Shown one piece after another: positions 8,545-17,593 of a DNA stretch of 32,565 nt; the first letter of the stretch is position 1; each line of letters opens with the position of its first letter. This DNA is from a bacterium HR24. GTDB lineage: Bacteria; Chloroflexota; Dehalococcoidia; SM23-28-2; HRBIN24. Made by a program: the position numbers and the translations under genes. Under the pieces are notes generated by a model. That model saw nothing but the letters and a program-made list of their open reading frames with translations. It made no database searches and was not told where the DNA came from. The stretch is from assembly GCA_002898715.1 (NCBI GenBank), contig BEIA01000013.1, positions 1-32,565 of the forward strand. Reading direction: 5' to 3'.

Positions 8545-9474
8545 CTACAGGGTGCCCCGCAGCCTGGGGTCCAGCCTGTCGCGGGCGCTGTCGCCCAGGA
8601 CGTTCACCGCCAGCACCGTCAGGGCCAGCGCTGCCCCGGGGAACAGGACCAGGTAGGGCGAGCGCTCGAAGTACTGCAGGTTCTCGGGCTTGAGCATGGC
8701 CCCCCAGGAGGTCTTCCACAGAGGGTCGTCGGGGGGGATGCCCAGTCCCAGGAAGCTGAGGGCGCCCTCAGCCAGCATGGCCCCGCCGGCGATGATGGAT
8801 GCCGCCACCAGGACAGGAGCCAGGGTGTTGGGCAGTATGTGCACCATCATGATGCGCAGAGGCCTCGCCCCCATGGCCTGTGCCGCCAGCACGAAGGCCT
8901 CCTCCCGCAACGAGAGCACTACCCCCCTCACCAGCCGGCTCACATAGGGGGCGATGAGCACCGCCAGCACCACCACCACACTCAGCATGCCCTGCTGCCA
9001 GATGGCGGCCACCAGCAGCAGGAACACCAGGGCGGGTATGGCCTGGATGCCGTCCATCACCCGCTGGACCAACAAGTCCACGGTGCCGCCCAGGTACCCC
9101 GTTATCAGGCCGATGATGGCGCCGATGACGGTGCCGGCCAGGGTAGCCGCCACGCCCACCAGCAACGACACCCGCGCCCCGTATACTACCCGGCTGAACA
9201 CGTCCCGGCCGATGGCATCGGTGCCGAAGAAATGGTCGGCCGATGGCCCCTGCAGCCGCGCCCTCGGGTCGCCGGCCAGGGGGTCGTGGGTCGCTATCCA
9301 GGGGGCGAAGATGGCCACGATGACTATGGCGACGAAGATGAAGGCGCAGGCGGCGGTCAGCGGCTCGCGCCGGACGAAGCGAAGCAGCCGCGACCATGCC
9401 TCCAGGGCGAAAGCCGGGGCCAGGCGCGGGCCCAACGCCACCGGCACGGCCAAGTCGGGGTTGCGCTCAGCCAT
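8545..9474 (-). CDS. ABC transporter permease (DppC/OppC-like)
   Basis: DPLAGDPRARLQGPSADHFFGTDAIGRDVFSRVVYGARVSL and permease EAA-type loop. Confidence 0.93.
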   Translation of the reverse strand: MAERNPDLAVPVALGPRLAPAFALEAWSRLLRFVRREPLTAACAFIFVAIVIVAIFAPWIATHDPLAGDPRARLQGPSADHFFGTDAIGRDVFSRVVYGARVSLLVGVAATLAGTVIGAIIGLITGYLGGTVDLLVQRVMDGIQAIPALVFLLLVAAIWQQGMLSVVVVLAVLIAPYVSRLVRGVVLSLREEAFVLAAQAMGARPLRIMMVHILPNTLAPVLVAASIIAGGAMLAEGALSFLGLGIPPDDPLWKTSWGAMLKPENLQYFERSPYLVLFPGAALALTVLAVNVLGDSARDRLDPRLRGTL

Positions 9475-9497
9475 GAGTGCCCTCCTCGCCGGTCATT

Positions 9498-10460
9498 TCA
9501 TATCTGTGTCGTCCCCGCCAGCCTCACCCTGGGGTCCAGCCAGGCGTAGGAAAGGTCTACCAGGAAGTTCATGGCCACCACCATGGCGCCGATGACCAGC
9601 ACCGTCCCCTGCACCAGGAAGTAGTCCCTGGTGGCGATGGACTCGAAGGCCACGAAGCCCAGGCCCGGCAGGTGGAACAGGTACTCCACGATCACCGTGG
9701 AGCCGATGATGTACACGAACTGGTTCCCCAGCACCGTGATGACCGGAATGAGAGAGTTGGCCAGGACGTGGCGCACGATCACCACCTGCTCCCCCAGCCC
9801 CTTGGCCCAGGCAGTGCGCACATAGTCCTGGCGCATCACTTCCAGCACGGACGACCGCGTGATACGCATGGTGATGGCCGACAGGGCATAACCCAATATG
9901 AGCCCCGGCATCCACATGGCCTCCAGGTTACGCATGGGGCTCTCCCAGAACTGCTGGAAGGTCAGCGGGGGCGAGTAGCTGAACCATATCCCCCCGTAGA
10001 CCAGGACGATGGTCGCTAGCCAGAACACGGGAATGGTCAGCCCGATGACGGAGAACAGGCGCGTCACCTGGTCTAACAGGCTGTTGCGCCTCACCGCCGA
10101 TATCACCCCCGCCGGCACTCCGACGATGACCGAGATGACGATGGCCAGGGCCACCAGCTCCACCGTCACAGGCAGGGCGGCTTTGATGCGGTCCCACACC
10201 GGCTGCTGCTCGCGGAAGAACGAGCGCCCCATGTCGCCCCTCAGCACCCCCGAGAGCCAGGTCCAGTACTGCTCCCAGAGTGGCTTGTCCAGCCCCATCT
10301 CGGCGCGGAGCTGCTGCACCTGCTCCTCGGGAAGCCTCTGGCGCAGCTTAACCGTCAGAGCATCGCCCTTCTGGAGGTGGATCAGGAGGAACGCCACGAT
10401 GCTGACTAGGAGCAGGACGACGATGGAGGCCGCGCCCCGCCTGACGAGGTAGGAAGTCAT
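9498..10460 (-). CDS. ABC transporter permease (DppB/OppB-like)
   Basis: MTSYLVRRGAASIVVLLLVSIVAFLLIHL; RSSVLEVMRQDYVRTAWAKGLGEQVVIVRHVLANSLIPVITVLG. Confidence 0.93.
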   Translation of the reverse strand: MTSYLVRRGAASIVVLLLVSIVAFLLIHLQKGDALTVKLRQRLPEEQVQQLRAEMGLDKPLWEQYWTWLSGVLRGDMGRSFFREQQPVWDRIKAALPVTVELVALAIVISVIVGVPAGVISAVRRNSLLDQVTRLFSVIGLTIPVFWLATIVLVYGGIWFSYSPPLTFQQFWESPMRNLEAMWMPGLILGYALSAITMRITRSSVLEVMRQDYVRTAWAKGLGEQVVIVRHVLANSLIPVITVLGNQFVYIIGSTVIVEYLFHLPGLGFVAFESIATRDYFLVQGTVLVIGAMVVAMNFLVDLSYAWLDPRVRLAGTTQI

Positions 10461-10487
10461 GTCCGTCCCTCCTTCCCTGTCCCGAGC

Positions 10488-12326
10488 TCAGGGGGCGCGG
10501 CTGAACCAGACCATCTCGTTCCCCTTGGAGCCCCAGCCGATGTTGTGCCAGGCATGGATGGTGTCCACCACGTTGAAGACGAAGCCCCGGCGCACCGCCA
10601 TCTTGTAAATGTTCACCAGCCAGATGCGGTAAGACTGACTCAGCTCCCGCTTGATGATCTCTTCCACCGTGCGGCGCCGCTCGTTGATGTCGAACTGGCG
10701 GCGCTGGCGCTCGGTGAGCTCGTCCAGGGTCGGGTCGTTGACCCAGTAGAAGTTGCGCGGCGAGCGAGAGTTGAGGGGGCCGTAGCAGTACTGGTCCTCG
10801 TCCATGCCCGGGCCAGCGAAGCTGAAGCCCATCACGTCCACATCGCCCCACTGCTTGCCGAAGAAGGCGGCGTTGAAGCGGGCAATCTCGGTGATGGGTA
10901 CCTCGTCCTGCACCACCTCAATGCCGCCCTGCCGCCAGAAGTTGGCCACCGTCCGGTAGACCTCGGCGTGTATGGGCTCGCCGATGCCATACATGAACTT
11001 GATGCGCAGGCGGCCCACCCCTGCCGCCGACAGGAGCTGCCTGGCCTTTTGCGGGTCGTAGCCCATGTTGGCGCCCATGGCCTGCAGCTCTTCCAGCGTC
11101 CAGGGCCATTCCTTGCCGAAGAAGCTGAAGTCGTGGGCCAGGCCGGGCCCAGCCATTCCCTCCAAGATGCCTTCGACGATGGCATCGATGTCGATCAGGT
11201 GCTGCAGGGCGGCGCGCACCCGCTGGTCGTTCAGGGGTGGCTTGTCCAGCTTAACGGTGATATAGGGCTGGAAGCCCGGCGGGGGCGTGGTCACCTGGCC
11301 CACGTTGTCGGGGAATGTGGCCAGCATCTGGTCGAAGGCGCGCCTGGTGTGGGTCCAGATGGTGTGAATGCGGCCATCGCGAAAGGCCGCTTCCTCCAGC
11401 GTCACGTTCAGGTTGAGGATAGGCGCCTCGATAGCGTCCACGTAGGGGAGCTGCATCCCCGTGCGCGGGTCCTTGCGGAAGTACTGGGGGTTCTTCCTCA
11501 TGCTGTAGATGTTGGGCGGGTCCCAGCGCTCCAGCACGAAGGGCCCGGTGCCGATGGGCTGACGCACGAAGACCTCTTCCTTCCGCTCGTAGGCCTCTCG
11601 GGCGAAGACAAGGAACACCGGGTAGGTGAGGCTCTGCAGGAAGTAGGCGGCGGGGCGAGCGAACCTGACCGTCACCGTGTACCGGTCGGGCGTCTCGATA
11701 CGGTCTACGTCGGCCAGGATGGGCCCCTGGGCCACGCTCTGCTTGTACACCTCCAGCGAGAACTTCACGTCCTCGGACGTCACCTCGCGGCCGCTGACCG
11801 GCGGTACGTTGTGGAACCGAGCGCCCTGGGGCAGCCGGAAGGTAACGGTGAGCTGGTCGGGCGTTTCCCAGCGCTGGGCCAGGTCGCTGACGACCTCGTA
11901 CAGGTTGTGGACATTGGAGAAGTCGTCCTGGCGGAAGGTGACCAGGCCGTTGAAGTGGTTGGGAGCGAAGCTGGCCAGAGCGTCGGCCTCGGGGCCGGTG
12001 ATGTCCCACGCCCCTGTGAACCCCTGGTAGTGGGAGAAGCGGAAGGTGCCCCCGTACTTTGGCCCCTCTTTCTGGCCGGGCAAGTCCTTGAGCTTGCTGT
12101 AGTGGAAGCGGGAGCGGTAATCGGCCAGCACCGACGATACGCCGGCGGCAGGGGACTCGCCTGGCGCGACGGTGGCCGTGGGCCCCTCGCCCCGGCAGGC
12201 GAGATAAGCGGCACTCAGGGCGCCAGCACCGCCCAGGGCGGCCATGCGCAGCGCCTGTCGGCGGGTCAGCCGCTTACGGAACATTCGTGACCAGTAGCTT
12301 TCTTCATCATCATTTACGTATCGCAT
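10488..12326 (-). CDS. ABC transporter substrate-binding protein, family 5 (peptide/nickel type), Tat-type signal
   Basis: TRRQALRMAALGGAGALSAAYLAC twin-arginine signal; GREVTSEDVKFSLEVYK, GTGPFVLERWDP and NDQRVRAALQHLIDID motifs of SBP_bac_5; RBS gggagg. Confidence 0.93.
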   Translation of the reverse strand: MRYVNDDEESYWSRMFRKRLTRRQALRMAALGGAGALSAAYLACRGEGPTATVAPGESPAAGVSSVLADYRSRFHYSKLKDLPGQKEGPKYGGTFRFSHYQGFTGAWDITGPEADALASFAPNHFNGLVTFRQDDFSNVHNLYEVVSDLAQRWETPDQLTVTFRLPQGARFHNVPPVSGREVTSEDVKFSLEVYKQSVAQGPILADVDRIETPDRYTVTVRFARPAAYFLQSLTYPVFLVFAREAYERKEEVFVRQPIGTGPFVLERWDPPNIYSMRKNPQYFRKDPRTGMQLPYVDAIEAPILNLNVTLEEAAFRDGRIHTIWTHTRRAFDQMLATFPDNVGQVTTPPPGFQPYITVKLDKPPLNDQRVRAALQHLIDIDAIVEGILEGMAGPGLAHDFSFFGKEWPWTLEELQAMGANMGYDPQKARQLLSAAGVGRLRIKFMYGIGEPIHAEVYRTVANFWRQGGIEVVQDEVPITEIARFNAAFFGKQWGDVDVMGFSFAGPGMDEDQYCYGPLNSRSPRNFYWVNDPTLDELTERQRRQFDINERRRTVEEIIKRELSQSYRIWLVNIYKMAVRRGFVFNVVDTIHAWHNIGWGSKGNEMVWFSRAP

Positions 12327-12370
12327 GATTTCCTCCCTTTTTCTCGCTGGGGCTTATCGCTGGTGCCCAG

Positions 12371-12399
12371 AGTCTAGCCCCGCTGCCAGAGGAAGTCAA
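12371..12399 (-). promoter_or_regulatory. Promoter TTGACT-N17-TAGACT for the ABC operon
   Basis: Minus strand: TTGACT (12399-12394), 17-bp spacer, TAGACT (12376-12371), upstream of the SBP start at 12326. Confidence 0.65.
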
Positions 12400-12531
12400 G
12401 GCTGCCGTGGGGCGAATGTTGTCCGAAACGGCAACTTTTGCCGAGGCGCGCGGTCCACGGCCCTCCGCCAGGCCGCAAGGCAACGGGGCGGTGTCCGTCC
12501 GGCCGCCGCTCGACCTGAATACGGCCGCGGC

Positions 12532-13281
12532 TTACAGGAAGGGCAAGGCGACGCCCGCCGACTGCAGGCACCGCTTCTGGGCGTCGAGCAGGGCCTGGAC
12601 GCCGTTCCAGGCCAGGTCGAGTAGCTGGTCCAGGACACGACGGTCAAAGGGGTGGCCCTCGGCGGTGCCCTGTACTTCCACCAGTTCGCCGGAGCCGGTC
12701 ATGACAACGTTCATGTCTACCTGGGCGCGGGCATCTTCTTCGTAGCAGAGGTCCAAGACGGGCGTTCCGTCCACGATACCCACGCTCACCGCAGCGACCT
12801 GGTCGCGCAGGGGGAGCAAGGGCAGGTCACCGGCCTCCAGCAGGCGCTGCATGGCCAGCGCCAGGGCCACGAAGCCGCCATTGATGGCGGCCGTGCGTGT
12901 CCCCCCGTCGGCCTGCAGCACATCGCAATCGACGACGAAGGTGCGCTCGCCGAGCAGGTCCAGCTGGGCCACCGCCCGCAGGGAGCGGCCGATGAGGCGC
13001 TGGATTTCATAGGTGCGGCCGCTGGCGCTTCCCCGCTCGCGGGGCGTGCGCTGCAGGGTGGAGCGGGGCAGCATGCCATACTCGGCCGTTATCCAGCCGG
13101 TGCCGGCCTCCCGGGCGAACTGGGGCGCCCTGGCCTCTACCGAGGCTGCGCAGAGGACGCGAGTGCGCCCCATCTCAATGAGACAGGAGCCCTCGGCAAA
13201 GTCCAGGACCCCGGCCTGGAAGGACAGGGGCCGCAGCTCGTGGGGGCGGCGGCCATCGACGCGGATCATGGGTGCAGGCAA
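12532..13281 (-). CDS. rph: Ribonuclease PH
   Basis: [44 protein letters not shown]...[15 protein letters not shown]...[15 protein letters not shown]. The start may be ATG at 13269 rather than TTG at 13281. Confidence 0.96.
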   Translation of the reverse strand: MPAPMIRVDGRRPHELRPLSFQAGVLDFAEGSCLIEMGRTRVLCAASVEARAPQFAREAGTGWITAEYGMLPRSTLQRTPRERGSASGRTYEIQRLIGRSLRAVAQLDLLGERTFVVDCDVLQADGGTRTAAINGGFVALALAMQRLLEAGDLPLLPLRDQVAAVSVGIVDGTPVLDLCYEEDARAQVDMNVVMTGSGELVEVQGTAEGHPFDRRVLDQLLDLAWNGVQALLDAQKRCLQSAGVALPFL

Positions 13282-13543
13282 ACTCGATACAATTCTACCA
13301 GGTCGGGGGTCTCATTACTTCGTTACCGAAGGCGTCTCGCTCCGCCTCGAGCAGCGGCAGTTCACGGGGGCGGTGAAGTCGCGGAACCGCAGCCAGCTCC
13401 TGCCCCCGGCAACGAGCCGCAGCCGGCGGATGGTGTCGAGCCACTTCAGGCGCAAGGGACCTCTCCGGCTGCCACTAAAGCCTGGCAGCAAAAGACTGGT
13501 GTCCGTTCGTCTGCTACGCTGCCGAGAGTCGTTCCGCTGGGCG

Positions 13544-15826
13544 CTACTGGCGCTGCGTCTTCACCCACAGGCTACGGCCATCGGTCCGGAAGGTCACGTC
13601 GCCGTGCCGGCCGGTGCGAAAGAGCGGGGCCCCCTCCACCAGCGCCACCACCTCCGCCGACGGGTGCCCGAAGCGGTTCCCCTCCCCCACCGAGAGCACG
13701 GTCGCCGCCGGCCCCACTGGCCCGAGCAGCAGCGGCGACAGGGAGCCGCGAGCGCCGTTCCCGGGCAGATGCAGCACGTCGGCCTGGAGCGGGGCCCTCT
13801 CTGCCACCATGGCCTCCTGTACCCGCTGTGGCGCATCGGACGGGAAGAGGAACGCGACCCGCCCCAGCGACAGCCGCAACACCAGCGCCCACAGCGAAGG
13901 ATCCGTGGGAGTCGTGATGGGCGGTGCCTCGGGAGACAGGACCTCCAGCGCCGCGCCATCGAGCGGCACCCGCACGCCGGCGGTGCCGTAGACCACCTCT
14001 GCCCCCTCCTCCCCCAGGGCGTCCTGCCAGACACGGAACAGCGCGGTGCCCACGCCAACGGGCGGGGCCAGCACCTGTCCCACCTCGTAGCGCTCCAAGA
14101 CCTCCAAAAGGCCCGCCAGGCGCCCTGCCCTGGGATAGGTGAGGATCACCAGATCGATGCGCCGCTCCCAGGGCCGCAGATGGCGCGACAGCGCAGCCAC
14201 TATCGCCTCCCCGCTGGGGCCGCCGTCGATGAGGATACGGCGGCCCGTAGGCGTGGTCACCAGCACGGCGTTTCCCTGACCGACGTCCAAAAAGGCCACC
14301 TCCAGTCCGCCGGCGGCGCCCGCCCGTGACGTGGCCAGCCAGAGCACCGCCGCCGCCAGCACCGCGACTCCCCCGGCCGCGATCGGCCACAGCGGCAGGG
14401 GAGGGCTGACCGCGGACGGGGCGCGCAGGCGCCGTACCGTCCAAACGGCAATGGCCAGTCCGGCATAACAGGCGAGGGCGTGCCCCATGCCGAACTCCTC
14501 CACAGCGAGGGACGCCATGGGCAAAGTGGCAAAGGCCCTCGCCACGGCGGCCAGGTAGGCGGCCGGCGCCCAGGCCAGCCACCATAGCCCTTCCGCCAGC
14601 CACGGCCAGACAGCCCCCGCCAGGGCCACGACGGACGAGCCCCCCAGCACCGCCGCGAAGGCAGGCGCAGCGGCCAGGTTGGCGACAGGCGCCACCAGCG
14701 AGACGCGTCCGAAGTTGAGGGCCATCACCGGCAGAACGAAGGCCACCGCCGACACGGTTACCACCAGCACCTCGAGGGCCGGTCGGGCCAGGGCGTGGGC
14801 CCGTGGCCCCAGGCCCGAGGCCAGATACTCGGCCCACCCGCTGAGGGGAGCCGAGAGCACCACTAGGCCCAGAGTGGAGGCGAAGCTGAGCTGGAACGAC
14901 ACTTCACGCACCACCTGTGGGTCGTGGGCAACCATGGCAGCCGCCGCCAGCAACAGGGGCTGCAGCCCGCCGGCCGGCCTGCCCACCATGCGGGCTAGCA
15001 CGAACAGCCCGCCCATGATGGCCGCCCGCAGCACCGGAGGCTGGCCGCCCACCAGCAGCGCATAGCCAGCGATGGCGAGCAGGGCTGCGGCCCCCGCCCA
15101 TCGCCTGCCCAAGGCCAGCGACAGGATGCCCGTCACCAGGCCAGCCAGCAGCGCTACGTTCTGTCCCGAGACCGCCAGCAGGTGGGCCAGGCCGGAGGCG
15201 TCCATGGCCGCGCGCAGGTCGGCCGGCAGCACGGCGCGTCGGCCGAGGAGGACTCCCTCCGCTAGGGCCGATTCTGCCCCGGGCAGGGACCTGGCGAGGG
15301 CGGAGGCCAGCCGCTGCCGCCAGGCGATGATGCCCTCCATCAGGTCGTCCCCTCGCCCCTCGGCCACCAACCGCAGGCGGGGGAACTCGGACAGGGCGAC
15401 GATGCCCCTTCTGGCCAGATAGGCCCGGTAGTCGAACCCGGGCACCGGTGGCGGCGGCTCGAGCTCCCCCTCCAGCTCCAGCACGTCCCCGTACCGGTAG
15501 CGCAGGGGCAGAGGGGCCGTCACCATTACCCGGCCGTGGACGGGCTGCCATGTGCCATCGGGAGTCAGCTGCGCCTCCGATGCCGCGAGCAGGTAACGGG
15601 CGGCGCTGCCCCTCTCCTCGGGCTCGGCGTCCACTGTCCCCCGCAGGAACACCGTGCCCGCCCCGACGAGTCCCGCCAGGGGGGAGCGCTCGGGCTGGGG
15701 CAAGGTGGCGTCGTAGCGCCAGGCAGCCAGGAACACCAGGGCGGCAGCCAGCGTGGCCGCGGGCAAGAGCCTGGGGCGGAGGGCCAGGCCGCCCAGCACC
15801 AGCGCCCAGGCAGTGGCCAGGGGCAC
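13544..15826 (-). CDS. comEC: ComEC/Rec2-family DNA internalisation protein with degenerate MBL domain
   Basis: N-terminal DUF4131-like region, competence domain (LARSLPGAESALAEGVLLGRRAVLPADLRAAMDASGLAHLLAVSGQNVALLAG), C-terminal MBL-like region (AFLDVGQGNAVLV...). The listed start is GTG; the frame stays open upstream ([29 protein letters not shown]), so the true start is probably earlier. Confidence 0.9.
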   Translation of the reverse strand: MPLATAWALVLGGLALRPRLLPAATLAAALVFLAAWRYDATLPQPERSPLAGLVGAGTVFLRGTVDAEPEERGSAARYLLAASEAQLTPDGTWQPVHGRVMVTAPLPLRYRYGDVLELEGELEPPPPVPGFDYRAYLARRGIVALSEFPRLRLVAEGRGDDLMEGIIAWRQRLASALARSLPGAESALAEGVLLGRRAVLPADLRAAMDASGLAHLLAVSGQNVALLAGLVTGILSLALGRRWAGAAALLAIAGYALLVGGQPPVLRAAIMGGLFVLARMVGRPAGGLQPLLLAAAAMVAHDPQVVREVSFQLSFASTLGLVVLSAPLSGWAEYLASGLGPRAHALARPALEVLVVTVSAVAFVLPVMALNFGRVSLVAPVANLAAAPAFAAVLGGSSVVALAGAVWPWLAEGLWWLAWAPAAYLAAVARAFATLPMASLAVEEFGMGHALACYAGLAIAVWTVRRLRAPSAVSPPLPLWPIAAGGVAVLAAAVLWLATSRAGAAGGLEVAFLDVGQGNAVLVTTPTGRRILIDGGPSGEAIVAALSRHLRPWERRIDLVILTYPRAGRLAGLLEVLERYEVGQVLAPPVGVGTALFRVWQDALGEEGAEVVYGTAGVRVPLDGAALEVLSPEAPPITTPTDPSLWALVLRLSLGRVAFLFPSDAPQRVQEAMVAERAPLQADVLHLPGNGARGSLSPLLLGPVGPAATVLSVGEGNRFGHPSAEVVALVEGAPLFRTGRHGDVTFRTDGRSLWVKTQRQ

Positions 15827-15900
15827 CAGGGGACGAGCGTCGCTCCAGGCGGCCGCGGCCGTGCCCAGGAGCCAGGCTAGCGCCAGGTAGCCCAGGGCGT

Positions 15901-16440
15901 TCAGGGGCCCACCGTCACCATGTCTTTGATCTGCTCATAGACCGACTGGGGCACCAGGCGCCGCGTCAGCAGCTCCTCGGGGCTGGCGAAGGGCCCGTCG
16001 GTCTCCCGTGACTGGACGATGCGCTCCGCCCGCACCGGCCCCACGCCAGGCAGCGTCTCCAGCTCCCGGGCGCTGGCCCTGTTGATGTCCACCAGGTCGC
16101 TTTCGCTTGCCGCTGCCCTCTCGCCCACGCGTGGCACCAGCACCTGGTCCTCGTCGCGGGCGCGTCGTGCCAAGTTGACCCGAGACAGGTCAGCATCGGG
16201 GGCAGGCCCGCCCGCGGCGGTCACCGCATCAATCCAGCGGTCGCCTTCCTGGAGGGTGTAGACGCCGGGCCTCTGTACCGCGCCGATGACGTATACCCGC
16301 ACCTCCGAGGGTGACGGCGTCAACGCTAGGGACGGATGCGCCCTGTCCCCGCGCCCGAGCAAGTAGCCTAGCGCCACCAGCAGGGGAGCGGCCAGGGCCG
16401 CCAGCACCGGGAAGCGGTACCGCTCCCAGAGTTCTGCCAT
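15901..16440 (-). CDS. comEA: ComEA-like DNA-binding protein (SLBB plus helix-hairpin-helix)
   Basis: [31 protein letters not shown] helix; [32 protein letters not shown] (SLBB); [30 protein letters not shown] (HhH). ATG at 16440. Confidence 0.93.
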   Translation of the reverse strand: MAELWERYRFPVLAALAAPLLVALGYLLGRGDRAHPSLALTPSPSEVRVYVIGAVQRPGVYTLQEGDRWIDAVTAAGGPAPDADLSRVNLARRARDEDQVLVPRVGERAAASESDLVDINRASARELETLPGVGPVRAERIVQSRETDGPFASPEELLTRRLVPQSVYEQIKDMVTVGP

Positions 16441-16469
16441 CGACGCTCTCCTGAGTACCGGCCAGCCAC

Positions 16470-16499
16470 TATATATCAGTGAGCATAAGTCGCGGTCAA
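16470..16499 (-). promoter_or_regulatory. Candidate promoter TTGACC-N18-TATATA for comEA/comEC
   Basis: Minus strand: TTGACC (16499-16494) and TATATA (16475-16470), about 30 bp before the comEA ATG. Confidence 0.55.
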
Positions 16500-16623
16500 C
16501 TACATCGTGCACTTCCCGTAACGGGCCCCGAGCCTGCATACAAGTCGCCCCTCGGCCTACTGCCCCCTACCGGGACGGGCCTGGTTACGCCCAGCTATGG
16601 CCCCGGCCACCCTGGCCCCGTCT

Positions 16624-16631
16624 GATATACT
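16624..16631 (+). promoter_or_regulatory. Extended -10 (TGATATACT) for argF
   Basis: TGaTATACT ending at 16631, 32 bp before the ATG at 16664; no good -35. Confidence 0.5.
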
Positions 16632-16663
16632 GGGGACGGGCAGTCCGAACGCGTTCCGGCGAC

Positions 16664-17587
16664 ATGAAGGGCAGGGATATCCTCTCCATCGGCGACCTGG
16701 CCCCGCAGGAGCTGCGCTCCTTGCTGGAACTGGCCACTCGCCTGAAGAAGGACGGTCACGACCAGCCCTTGCAGGGCCGCACCCTGGCGCTGGTGTTCGA
16801 GAAGCCATCCCTGCGCACTCGCCTGTCTTTTGAAGTGGCCATGCGCTCCCTGGGCGGGCACTGTCTGTACTTCTCGCCGCAGGAGGTTGGCCTGGGCGTA
16901 CGCGAGCCGGTCAAGGACGTGGCGCGAGTGCTGGAGCGGCACGTGGACTGCATCGCCGTGCGCACCTTCGAGCAGGAGAAGGTGGAGGAGATGGCCCGCT
17001 GGGCCGCGGTGCCCGTCATCAACGCGCTGTCCGACCACGAGCACCCGACCCAGGCCCTGGCCGACTTGCTTACGGTGCTGGAGGCGAAAGGCGGCCTGGC
17101 CGGTGTGACCATCGCCTTCGTCGGCGATGGCAACAACGTGGCGCGCTCCCTCTGCCTGGGGGCGGCCATGAGCGGCGCCCACTTCCGGATCGCCTCCCCG
17201 GAGGGATACGAACTGCCGCCAGCCCTGGTGGAGCGCGCCCGGGCGCTGGCCGATGGCAGCGGGGGCAGCATCGCCCTGGTTCGGCACCCGCATGAGGCTG
17301 TGGCCGGCGCGGACGTGGTCTACACCGACGTCTGGACGAGCATGGGGCAGGAAGAGGAGGCCGGCGCGCGGCGCAGGGCCTTCGCCGGATATACGGTTGA
17401 CCAGGCGCTCATGTCGCTGGCCGCGCCCGATGCCATCTTCATGCACGACCTGCCTGCCCACCGAGGGGAGGAGGTCGTCGACGAGGTCATAGAAGGGCCG
17501 CGGTCGGTGGTCTGGCAGCAGGCCGAGAACAAGACCCACGCTGTAAAGGCCCTCCTGCTCCTCCTGCTGGCGGGCGAGGGAGGGTAA
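16664..17587 (+). CDS. argF: Ornithine carbamoyltransferase family protein
   Basis: [15 protein letters not shown] carbamoyl-phosphate motif; [41 protein letters not shown]. Confidence 0.88.
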   Translation: MKGRDILSIGDLAPQELRSLLELATRLKKDGHDQPLQGRTLALVFEKPSLRTRLSFEVAMRSLGGHCLYFSPQEVGLGVREPVKDVARVLERHVDCIAVRTFEQEKVEEMARWAAVPVINALSDHEHPTQALADLLTVLEAKGGLAGVTIAFVGDGNNVARSLCLGAAMSGAHFRIASPEGYELPPALVERARALADGSGGSIALVRHPHEAVAGADVVYTDVWTSMGQEEEAGARRRAFAGYTVDQALMSLAAPDAIFMHDLPAHRGEEVVDEVIEGPRSVVWQQAENKTHAVKALLLLLLAGEGG

Positions 17588-17593
17588 AAGGAT

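Noticed and set aside
6896-8719. 607-aa minus-strand ORF opposite the ThDP gene
   Set aside because: Antisense open frame typical of high-GC DNA; low-complexity A/R/G/V-rich translation, no recognisable motif, while the plus strand has a clear enzyme.
10545-12290. 581-aa plus-strand ORF opposite the ABC substrate-binding protein
   Set aside because: Mirror ORF of a well-supported SBP gene; translation has no domain signature.
12429-12443. Hairpin CGGCAA-CTT-TTGCCG downstream of rph
   Set aside because: Possible weak rph terminator, but it is about 90 bp after the stop with a three-base loop and no real U-tract.
12652-13917. 421-aa plus-strand ORF across rph and the rph-comEC gap
   Set aside because: Mostly antisense to rph and comEC with low-complexity P/A/R tail; no homology signature.
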